Shown here: positions 1-6,295 of the stretch, one piece after another
How the letters are laid out: each line of letters opens with the position of its first letter
How positions within the stretch are numbered: position 1 is the stretch's first letter
NCBI GenBank assembly: GCA_964541605.1
Contig: CAZIQY010000078.1
Location: 1-13,203 of the forward strand
DNA: 13,203 nucleotides
Direction: 5' to 3'
Source: CAZIQY01 sp964541605
GTDB lineage: Bacteria > Desulfobacterota > Syntrophia > Syntrophales > UBA2185
Notes under the pieces: model-generated
What the model was told of the DNA's origin: nothing
The model's database searches: none
The model's input: only the letters and a program-made list of their open reading frames with translations
Made by a program: the position numbers and the translations under genes

Positions 1-2
1 GA

Positions 3-899
3 AATATGTTAAGCTTTTACAAATTTTATGTACTAACTATTCCGGACAGTAGTGGCCGCTTATATAAAAAGGAGTTGCAAGGCACATATTGGGATTTTGT
101 CGGTGATACGAAAAACCTTACAAAAGAAGGGGCTACTCCATTGCCCAACGGAAAGAAACCTTTAGCTTTGATCGAGCGAATAATTGATCTCGATGGCCGA
201 CAAGACAGTCTTGTGCTTGATTTTTTTGCAGGATCTGGAACCACTGGCCATGCAGTAATCAATAAAAATGTCGTTAGTAACGGCAAGCGAAGATACATCC
301 TTGTTCAGTTTCCCGAACCTCTCGATCCATCAAACAAAGATCAGAAATCTGCTGCAGAATTCTGCGATGAGATCAGAAGACCTCGTAATATAGCCGAGTT
401 GACCAAAGAACGCCTTCGTCGAGCTAGCAAAGAAGTCCGAGAAAACAATCCGCTTTTTGCTGGCGACCTCGGATTCCGCGTCTTCAAGCTCGACTCCACT
501 AATATCCGTGCCTGGGAGCCGAACCGGGCAAATCTTTCGCAAACCCTTCTTGATTCGGTTGACCACCTGAAGGATGGGCGTTCTGAGGCGGATGTCCTCT
601 ATGAGCTTCTCCTCAAGCTAGGCCTCGATCTTTGCGTCCCCATTGAGCAAAAGGTGGTAGCCGGAAAGAACATCCACAGCATCGGTGCTGGAACACTCCT
701 CGTCTGCCTCGCATTACAGATCGGCAGGGAAGAGGTCGAGTCACTGGCCCTCGGTATCGTGGAATGGCACAAGGCGCTGGCCCCAGCCGGCGAAAGCACG
801 GTTGTTTTCCGCGATAGTGCCTTCGCCGACGACGTGGCCAAGACCAATATTACCGCCATCCTGGAGCAACACGGCCTGGAAAGAGTGAGAAGCCTATGA
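3..899 (+). CDS. mod: Type III restriction-modification methyltransferase Mod, C-terminal half (5' partial)
   Basis: DNA methyltransferase subunit of a type III R-M system. It recognises the target site, methylates one adenine and is needed by Res for cleavage. The SAM-binding motif I is clear (DFFAGSGTTG, residues 72-81 counted from the ATG at 6). In this beta-class enzyme the catalytic DPPY motif lies N-terminal to it and is not in the window. The C-terminal half is typical of the family, with the stretches GFRVFKLDSTNIRAW and DVLYELLLKLGLDL and an ending of type DVAKTNITAILEQHGLERVRSL. Family members are roughly 600 residues or more, so about half is missing. The ATG at 6 is not a believable start because the frame is open to the window edge. 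The stop overlaps the res start by ATGA, indicating an operon. The first 450 bases are much richer in A+T than the rest. Whether the gene is whole upstream cannot be seen. Confidence 0.9.
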   Translation, partial: NMLSFYKFYVLTIPDSSGRLYKKELQGTYWDFVGDTKNLTKEGATPLPNGKKPLALIERIIDLDGRQDSLVLDFFAGSGTTGHAVINKNVVSNGKRRYILVQFPEPLDPSNKDQKSAAEFCDEIRRPRNIAELTKERLRRASKEVRENNPLFAGDLGFRVFKLDSTNIRAWEPNRANLSQTLLDSVDHLKDGRSEADVLYELLLKLGLDLCVPIEQKVVAGKNIHSIGAGTLLVCLALQIGREEVESLALGIVEWHKALAPAGESTVVFRDSAFADDVAKTNITAILEQHGLERVRSL

Positions 900-3871
900 A
901 ACTTCACTTTGAGCCCAATCTGGACTTCCAGCTAGCCGCCATCGAAGCGGTGTGCGATCTCTTCAAGGGACAAGAGATCTGCAGGACCGAGTTCACTGTC
1001 ACCCACGATCCGGCGGACCCGCAGGCCCGCTTGGGATTTGCGCAAAACGACCTGGGTATCGGGAACCGATTGACGCTTTTGGACGACGAACTGCTGAAGA
1101 ATCTGAACGAAATCCAAATACGCAACGGATTGCCGCCCTCTTCGACGCTGGCCTCAGGCGATTTCACCGTGGAGATGGAAACGGGAACCGGTAAGACCTA
1201 CGTCTACCTGCGCACGATCTTTGAACTCAACCGGCGCTACGGCTTCACCAAATTCGTCATCGTGGTTCCCTCCGTGGCGATCAAAGAGGGGGTCTACAAA
1301 TCTTTGCAGATCACGGAGGATCATTTCCGCACCCTTTACGCCAATGTCCCCTTCGAGTACTTCCTCTACGACTCCTCAAAGCTGGGACAAGTCCGGAACT
1401 TCGCCACCAGCCCCCATATCCAGATCATGGTGGTCACCGTGGGGGCCATCAACAAAAAGGACGTCAATAACATCTACCAGGAAAACGAAAAGACCGGCGG
1501 AGAGAAGCCCATTGACCTGATCCGGGCCACTTGCCCGATCCTGATCGTTGACGAGCCGCAAAGCGTGGACGGCGGCTTGGAGGGCCGTGGTAAAGAGGCC
1601 CTGGGGGCCATGAACCCCCTCTGCACCCTGCGCTATTCCGCAACGCACGTGGACAAACACCACATGATCTACAAACTGGATGCCGTGGATGCCTACGAGC
1701 GCAAGCTCGTCAAACAGATCGAGGTCGCCTCGGCCGCGATCGTCGGTGCACACAACAAACCCTATGTCCGGCTCCTTTCCGTAAGCAACAAGCGGGGCGT
1801 GATCAGCGCCCGCGTGGAACTGGACGTGGAGGAAAGCGGCAAGGTCCGGCGTCGGGATTTGAATGTCCAGGACGGCGATCTTCTAGAACTGACCACCGGT
1901 CGTGCTGTCTACCATGACTGCCGCGTGGGGGAGATCCGCGTTGAGCGGGGAAAAGAGTTCATGGAACTTCGCGTGCCCGGGGCCGAGCATTTTCTGCGCC
2001 TCGGCCAGGCCTTCGGCGATGTGGATGCGCTGGCCGTGCAGCGGGAAATGATCCGGCGGACGGTTAAGGAACACCTGGACAAGGAGAAGCGGCTGCGGCC
2101 CCAGGGGATCAAGGTCCTGAGTCTATTCTTCATCGACATGGTCGAAAGGTACCGCAAGTACGATGCCGACGGGAACCCGGAAAAGGGCGACTACGCCAGG
2201 ATCTTCGAGGAAGAGTACCAGCGGTGGGCAAAACATCCTGATTACCAAACCCTCTTTCAGGAAGTCGATCTGACGGCAATGATTGAACAGGTCCATAACG
2301 GTTATTTTTCGATCGACAAGAAGGGCGGATGGACCGACACCGCGGAAAACAACCAGGCCAATCGGGACAATGCGGAGCGGGCCTACAACCTGATCATGCG
2401 CGAGAAGGAAAAGCTCCTGAGCCTGGAAACACCCCTGAAATTCATCTTCTCGCATTCGGCGCTCAAGGAGGGCTGGGACAATCCCAACGTCTTTCAGATT
2501 TGCGCCTTGCGGGAGATGGGAACCGAACGGGAAAGGCGACAGACCATCGGCCGGGGGTTGCGTCTCTGTGTGAACCAAAACGGCGAGAGGCTGCGGGGAT
2601 TTGAAACGAACACCCTGACCGTGGTCGCGACCGAGGGCTATGAACAGTTTGCGGAGAACCTCCAGAAGGAGATCGAGGCCGATACGGGTATTCGGTTCGG
2701 CATCGTGGAAGAACACCAGTTTGCAGCCATCCCTATCATAGGGGCAGACGGTAAAGTGACGCCCCTGGGGATTGAGAAATCCAAAGCGCTTTGGGGATAT
2801 CTGCGTGAGCAGGGATACATGGATTCCAAAGGTAAGGTTCAGGATAGCCTGAAGAAGGCCCTGAAGGAAGGGACGTTGACAGTGCCGGAAGCTTTTACCG
2901 CCCAACTGCCGCAGATCAAGGATGTACTGCGCAAGCTCTCTGGAAAACTGGAGATCAAAGATGCCGATAAGCGTATACCGGTGCGAACCCGACAGGCTGT
3001 GTTGCACAGCGAGGAATTCAAAGCCCTATGGAATCGGATCAAGCACAAGACGACCTATCGCGTCATGTTCGACAATGAGAGGCTGATCAGACAGTGCATC
3101 AAGGCGATCCAAGATGCCCCGCCGATCGCCGCGACGCGGCTTCAGTGGCGCAAGGCCGATCTGGCCATCGGCCGCGCGGGAGTTGAAGTCGAAAAGCTCC
3201 AGGAGTCCATGCCTGTTTATCTGGCCGAGCACGACATTGCGTTGCCCGATTTGCTGACGGACCTTCAGGACAAGACCCAGCTCACACGGCGGACTATTGC
3301 CCGTATCCTGACGGAAAGCGGAAGGCTCAACGACTTCAAACGCAATCCCCAGCAGTTCATTGAGCTGGCAGCGGAGGCGATCAACAGGGCCAAGCGGCTG
3401 GCAATCGTGGACGGCATTAAGTATCAGCGCCTGGGAGATGAATACTATTACGCCCAGGAACTTTTCGAGCAGGAAGAGTTGATGGGGTACCTGAAGAACA
3501 TGCTCACCGATACTCAGAAGTCAGTATTCGAGCATGTGATTTACGATTCAGGTACTGAAGAAGAGTTCGCCCGCCAGTTGGAGAGTAATGAGGCAGTCAA
3601 GGTCTACGCCAAGCTTCCCGGCTGGTTCAAGGTGCCCACACCCCTGGGCACGTACAATCCCGACTGGGCGGTCTTGGTGGAGATTGACGGCACCGAGCGG
3701 CTTTACTTCGTCGTGGAGACGAAAAGCAGCCTGTTCATAGACGAACTACGGGAGCGTGAGAAGGCGAAGGTCGCCTGCGGACAAGCGCACTTCCAGGCTC
3801 TGGCAATCGGCGAGAATCCGGCACGCTTTGTAAAGGCTTCTACGGTTGAGGATATGCTGACATCGGCGTAA
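896..3871 (+). CDS. res: Type III restriction endonuclease subunit Res
   Basis: Restriction subunit (991 aa, usual family length) that works in a complex with Mod: an ATP-driven SF2 motor moves or switches on DNA and a C-terminal nuclease cuts. Visible motifs are Walker A METGTGKT (about 94-101), motif II DEPQ (219-222), motif III YSAT (247-250), motifs V/VI around HSALKEGWDNPNVFQ and QTIGRGLRL (about 549-557), and a PD...E-T-K nuclease centre (D923, E941, K943 in NPDW and VVETKS). No key residue is missing, so the subunit appears functional. The start ATG overlaps the Mod stop (ATGA), consistent with translational coupling. GC content is higher than in the genes to the right. The stop lies where the opposite-strand operon ends abruptly, suggesting a recombination joint just downstream. 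No clear terminator follows. Confidence 0.95.
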   Translation: MKLHFEPNLDFQLAAIEAVCDLFKGQEICRTEFTVTHDPADPQARLGFAQNDLGIGNRLTLLDDELLKNLNEIQIRNGLPPSSTLASGDFTVEMETGTGKTYVYLRTIFELNRRYGFTKFVIVVPSVAIKEGVYKSLQITEDHFRTLYANVPFEYFLYDSSKLGQVRNFATSPHIQIMVVTVGAINKKDVNNIYQENEKTGGEKPIDLIRATCPILIVDEPQSVDGGLEGRGKEALGAMNPLCTLRYSATHVDKHHMIYKLDAVDAYERKLVKQIEVASAAIVGAHNKPYVRLLSVSNKRGVISARVELDVEESGKVRRRDLNVQDGDLLELTTGRAVYHDCRVGEIRVERGKEFMELRVPGAEHFLRLGQAFGDVDALAVQREMIRRTVKEHLDKEKRLRPQGIKVLSLFFIDMVERYRKYDADGNPEKGDYARIFEEEYQRWAKHPDYQTLFQEVDLTAMIEQVHNGYFSIDKKGGWTDTAENNQANRDNAERAYNLIMREKEKLLSLETPLKFIFSHSALKEGWDNPNVFQICALREMGTERERRQTIGRGLRLCVNQNGERLRGFETNTLTVVATEGYEQFAENLQKEIEADTGIRFGIVEEHQFAAIPIIGADGKVTPLGIEKSKALWGYLREQGYMDSKGKVQDSLKKALKEGTLTVPEAFTAQLPQIKDVLRKLSGKLEIKDADKRIPVRTRQAVLHSEEFKALWNRIKHKTTYRVMFDNERLIRQCIKAIQDAPPIAATRLQWRKADLAIGRAGVEVEKLQESMPVYLAEHDIALPDLLTDLQDKTQLTRRTIARILTESGRLNDFKRNPQQFIELAAEAINRAKRLAIVDGIKYQRLGDEYYYAQELFEQEELMGYLKNMLTDTQKSVFEHVIYDSGTEEEFARQLESNEAVKVYAKLPGWFKVPTPLGTYNPDWAVLVEIDGTERLYFVVETKSSLFIDELREREKAKVACGQAHFQALAIGENPARFVKASTVEDMLTSA

Positions 3872-3918
3872 TCGAGCTTGCACATCACCAGCTGTTCAAC
3901 GCGCCTTTTCAGTGACAT
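3872..3918 (-). pseudogene. Truncated start of a fourth small operon gene
   Basis: Four bases after the stop codon of the preceding minus-strand gene there is an ATG at 3918 with an AGAGG ribosome site about 8 bases upstream, inside that gene's last codons. The first residues, MSLKRRVEQL, have the basic 'K-R-R-x-x-x-L' beginning seen in many small coiled-coil proteins and in its operon neighbours. After about 15 codons the frame runs into the antisense of the res 3' end, where it is Ser/Arg-rich shadow sequence. I read this as a real gene whose body was lost when the R-M locus was joined here. The exact breakpoint cannot be fixed from one sequence. Alternatively the similarity of the start is chance. 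Confidence 0.45.
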
Positions 3919-3919
3919 T

Positions 3920-4123
3920 TCAAAAACCTCTCATTATACTTAAAAGTTGAGCATCGCTGAGCTCTTCAATGCCCCTTGATCTGATCTCCTCTCCTGCTTT
4001 TCCAAGATGATCGCAAATAATATCGAACAGCTGCTGATCGGAATAAGATGATAATTTTCTTGAGCTGGACATACTTACAAACGATTCGATAGAAGCAATT
4101 CGCCTCCTTAAATTTTCCCGCAT
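3920..4123 (-). CDS. Small helical protein of unknown function (67 aa)
   Basis: Not recognised. The gene has a strong ribosome site (GGAGG, about 8 bases before the ATG) and lies in line with the genes upstream. The protein begins with a basic stretch (RENLRRRIASIESF), passes through a Ser-rich linker (about 17-27) and ends in two probable amphipathic helices (SDQQLFDIICDHLGKAGEEI and ELSDAQLLSIMRGF). No membrane segment, signal peptide or cysteine motif is seen. The 'SD-Q-L...D/S-I' pattern occurs twice (27-34 and 56-63), hinting at a short internal repeat. It is probably an accessory protein of the mobile element. Codon use is in keeping with its neighbours. Function unknown. Confidence 0.6.
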   Translation of the reverse strand: MRENLRRRIASIESFVSMSSSRKLSSYSDQQLFDIICDHLGKAGEEIRSRGIEELSDAQLLSIMRGF

Positions 4124-4159
4124 TTCGATTTACCTCCACGGAAGATTGTTTTCCTGCGC

Positions 4160-4201
4160 GGCTAACCTTACCCCTTATTCTGATGTGTTATGTGGTTAGC
4201 C
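4160..4201 (-). repeat. 8-bp inverted repeat spanning a stop codon (intercistronic stem-loop)
   Basis: GGCTAACC at 4160-4167 and GGTTAGCC at 4194-4201 are perfect inverted repeats with a 26-base loop. The TAA stop of the gene starting at 4424 lies in the loop (4188-4190). No T-run follows on the minus strand, so it is not a classic terminator. An RNA stem that protects or attenuates the transcript between two small genes is more likely. Confidence 0.45.
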
Positions 4202-4424
4202 TATCTTTACTGAATAACCGAATACCAATCCTTGTCAAACAGCTCTCATCGAAGTCTCCATACTTCTTGTGTAGCTCTGCCAGTCGCACCTGAAATCCGA
4301 TCTCCCGTTCCTCTTTCGTGTAACCCTCAGCACAAATGACTCGCTCCCGATCAGGAATTAACGAAAGGTTACCTGTACCTCCAGCCTTCTGTTCAAGTCG
4401 TATGATTCTTCCTTTGATGCCCAT
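4188..4424 (-). CDS. Small hypothetical protein (78 aa), basic N-terminus
   Basis: Not recognised. Starts at an ATG behind an excellent ribosome site (AGGAGGAAATC-ATG). The N-terminus MGIKGRIIRLEQKAGG has the basic/leucine heptad-like beginning of many phage and island coiled-coil proteins. The middle (RERVICAEGYTKEEREIGFQVRL) is charged and probably helical, and a short basic tail follows. There are no membrane segments and no metal-binding pattern. It lies 12 bases after the stop of the gene starting at 4634 and is followed by a stem-loop, so it is co-transcribed. Its length and style match its two neighbours, so the three may act together or be distant relatives. No function can be assigned. 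Confidence 0.65.
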   Translation of the reverse strand: MGIKGRIIRLEQKAGGTGNLSLIPDRERVICAEGYTKEEREIGFQVRLAELHKKYGDFDESCLTRIGIRLFSKDRLTT

Positions 4425-4436
4425 GATTTCCTCCTC

Positions 4437-4634
4437 TCATTTAGATACGCCGGTCTTCTTTTCTAAGGCCTGAACGCGTTGCTCCAAATCGCTGCCCTCT
4501 ATGATTCGGAGCAGTATTGACGACATATATGCGAGCGATTTTCCCAGATTCACCTCTACTTCTCCCGACTCTACACGGTTGATCAAACCCGCCAGGTAGC
4601 GCCGTAAATCTTGTGCGTTTTGTAGTCTCTTCAT
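4437..4634 (-). CDS. Small helical protein (65 aa), mobile-element type
   Basis: A short protein of a type often seen in prophages and islands, with no function I can name. Sequence features: an N-terminal helix QDLRRYLAGLINRVESGEVE, a middle LGKSLAYMSSILLRIIEG, and a terminal coiled-coil stretch SDLEQRVQALEKKTG. The pattern 'RRYLA-LINRVE-GE-...-L-Y...ILLR-IE-SDLE-R...LE' is one I recall from small uncharacterised proteins near replication genes. That is memory and was not searched. The ribosome site is a G-run (GGGGGC) about 10 bases before the ATG. It follows the helicase gene by 36 bases in the same operon. A role in binding a nucleic acid or a partner protein through the coiled coil is possible. 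Confidence 0.7.
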   Translation of the reverse strand: MKRLQNAQDLRRYLAGLINRVESGEVEVNLGKSLAYMSSILLRIIEGSDLEQRVQALEKKTGVSK

Positions 4635-4658
4635 GGGTCTTTGCCCCCTTTTCTGTAT

Positions 4659-4674
4659 TTAACTAACGAGTTAA
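4659..4674 (-). repeat. Small AT-rich hairpin at the helicase stop codon
   Basis: TTAACT (4659-4664) and AGTTAA (4669-4674) form a 6-bp stem with a 4-base loop. It overlaps the TAA stop of the helicase gene. The stem is weak and lacks a T-run, so it is at most a minor RNA structure between two co-transcribed genes. Confidence 0.3.
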
Positions 4675-6053
4675 CCATTTGAAATATTATTATTAAATCT
4701 CCCCACCCCCCTATATACCTGCTGTCTTGCCCTTGCCGATGCCACCAAGACACCGATGTGTACATCGCAGTAGTCATAAATCTTCGCCTTTTCCTTCCCC
4801 GGCGCCGGCCGTAGAACGCGCCCCAAGTATTGTGTAAGCCGTCCGTCAAACTTTATTGGTGTCGCCAAGAAAAGTGTTGAAAGTCCCTTGCAATCGAAGC
4901 CCTCTCCGATCAGTTGGCCGGTGGCAATCAAGACCTTGATCGTCCCAGCGTTCAGTCGTTCCACAATGGCCTTCCTTGAGCCGTTCGACACTTCCCCCGT
5001 AAGGATGGCCGTCTCGACACCACACGGGAAAATAAGGGCTGCCAGCGCACTGCAATGTTCTCTCCGGTCCGTGAGGACGAGACAAATCCCGCCGCCGTTT
5101 GCGGCCTCCCGGATAACGTCCTTGGCGATGAATTGGTTTCTGTCTGCATCTTCCGTCAGCTCGGACAGGACGCGGGCATATTCCTCTGAGGCATCATAGG
5201 AGGATGTGAAGATCGTTTCCCTTAAGATGACCTCGACATCGAGGATGATGTCCTCCTCGGTAAGGTCAGCCTGCTTCACCTCGATCTTCCGCCCCAGGTG
5301 CCAACCGATGAGCTTTGTCAACCCGTCGCGGCGGTAGGGTGTAGCAGACAGGCCCAACATAAATTTGCAGTCAAAGGCGGTGACGGCATCAATGAATGTT
5401 CTGGATGGGCATCGGTGACACTCATCAATGACCAGATGGCCTATGTGTACCTGGATCTCTTCGGCTATGGGGTAGACGCTGTTGACGATGCCAACGGTAA
5501 TCCTGTCGCCGATCTGCCTCTTGCCGTTGCCGATGATACCGATCTCCTCCTGTGGGATGCTCAGGAATTGCTCGATACGTTCGATCCACTGGTCCATGAG
5601 TTCCTTACTGTGAACGATAACCAAGGTAGGTTGCCGACGTTGTGCAATGATCGCCAAGGCCATGACCGTCTTGCCGCTGCCAGTAGGCGCCTGCAAGACT
5701 CCGAAGTCTCGGCCCAAGACATCCGTGGTGGCCTGTTGCTGAAATTCCTTTAGGACCCCGGCAAAGGTGAAATAAACTGACGGCAAGGTCCGCCGCTGGT
5801 CGATGATCTGATAATGGCTGCCCGTTTCCTTGCAAAAGTAGAGAATGAGTCCCATAGCGCCCCGCGGTATCGACAGTCCGCCCGGATGGTTTTCGTAGAA
5901 TGTCAACCAGTGTTCCGTTCCGCCGTTCCATCGAGACAACTTGTGGTTGTCAATCCATCTGGGGTTTTCGATGGTAAAGGTATCACGGATTTTCCGCATC
6001 AGGGGTTCCGGCGCTCCGGTAATATCGATTTGGTTCGTGAGGGTGATTTTCAT
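4671..6053 (-). CDS. SF2 DEAD/DEAH-family helicase (XPB/UvsW-like)
   Basis: ATP-dependent superfamily 2 helicase (460 aa), presumably unwinding or remodelling DNA during replication or recombination of the element. An N-terminal region of about 110 residues of unknown fold (WNGGTEHWLTFYENHPGGLSIPRG) precedes the motor. Motor motifs: Walker A APTGSGKT (122-129), DECH (210-213), SATP (236-239), and motif VI QYLGRVLRP (408-416). The N-domain followed by a compact motor resembles XPB, RadD and phage UvsW-like enzymes. The C-terminus is short, with no nuclease domain. The start ATG overlaps the stop of the 81-residue gene (ATGA) and has GAGGT 8 bases upstream. Coupling to the primase operon supports a replication role. 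A six-G run on the coding strand near 4706-4711 sits close to the end of the reading frame; slippage there would change only the tail. Confidence 0.88.
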   Translation of the reverse strand: MKITLTNQIDITGAPEPLMRKIRDTFTIENPRWIDNHKLSRWNGGTEHWLTFYENHPGGLSIPRGAMGLILYFCKETGSHYQIIDQRRTLPSVYFTFAGVLKEFQQQATTDVLGRDFGVLQAPTGSGKTVMALAIIAQRRQPTLVIVHSKELMDQWIERIEQFLSIPQEEIGIIGNGKRQIGDRITVGIVNSVYPIAEEIQVHIGHLVIDECHRCPSRTFIDAVTAFDCKFMLGLSATPYRRDGLTKLIGWHLGRKIEVKQADLTEEDIILDVEVILRETIFTSSYDASEEYARVLSELTEDADRNQFIAKDVIREAANGGGICLVLTDRREHCSALAALIFPCGVETAILTGEVSNGSRKAIVERLNAGTIKVLIATGQLIGEGFDCKGLSTLFLATPIKFDGRLTQYLGRVLRPAPGKEKAKIYDYCDVHIGVLVASARARQQVYRGVGRFNNNISNG

Positions 6054-6295
6054 ATCGGTTCACCTCGCTGCGCTGCTCTGATGACTCTGAGCGATTCCGC
6101 CCTGGCTTCTGGGGTTCCCTGGGAATATGGATTTTGCCAGATGCATTCAGGTAGGGCCTCCTCTAGTTTCGGTCCAACACGCCCATGGGGTTTACTGCCA
6201 AAACTGCCAAAAGGGGGTTTTGTATGTTTTGGCAGTACCTCATGGAGGGGCATTTCTGATTTCAGTGCTTTCAATCGTGCCAAGTATCTGCTCAT
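6050..6295 (-). CDS. Small protein with KPPFGSFGS motif, between primase and helicase
   Basis: An 81-residue protein of unknown function, overlapped by ATGA at both ends (primase upstream, helicase downstream) and so translated in step with both. A GAGGGGGG ribosome site lies inside the primase 3' end. Residues 22-34 (PKHTKPPFGSFGS) form a short Pro/Phe/Gly/Ser-rich motif. I recall similar 'TKPPFGSFGS' or 'PKGGFVSFVS' segments in small proteins and protein tails next to replication genes of mobile elements, but this was not searched. Up- and downstream parts are helical and charged, and the C-terminus (EARAESLRVIRAAQRGEPI) is probably one helix. The motif could be a partner-binding peptide that links primase and helicase; that is inference. 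The DNA of the motif can form a hairpin, described separately. Confidence 0.72.
   Translation of the reverse strand: MSRYLARLKALKSEMPLHEVLPKHTKPPFGSFGSKPHGRVGPKLEEALPECIWQNPYSQGTPEARAESLRVIRAAQRGEPI
6193..6237 (-). repeat. 12-bp inverted repeat with a competing third copy, inside the KPPFGSFGS coding segment
   Basis: TACTGCCAAAAC (6193-6204) and GTTTTGGCAGTA (6226-6237) are perfect 12-bp inverted repeats around a 21-base loop. A further CTGCCAAAA copy (6204-6212) lies in tandem with the first. In the mRNA the upstream arm could pair with either of two TTTTGGCAG copies, giving mutually exclusive hairpins near the start of the 81-residue gene. The tandem copies partly follow from the repeated Phe-Gly-Ser codons; the opposite arm encodes Leu-Pro-Lys. 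Confidence 0.6.

Noticed and set aside
2123..3007. Long minus-strand open frame (294 codons) inside res
   Set aside because: It is antisense to the conserved helicase region of Res, with no ribosome site or recognisable domain. High GC at third positions explains the length.
4701..4711. C4-A-C6 tract (G-run on the coding strand) as a phase-variation switch of the helicase
   Set aside because: It lies in the last 15 codons, after all helicase motifs; a length change would alter only the tail and cannot switch the enzyme off.
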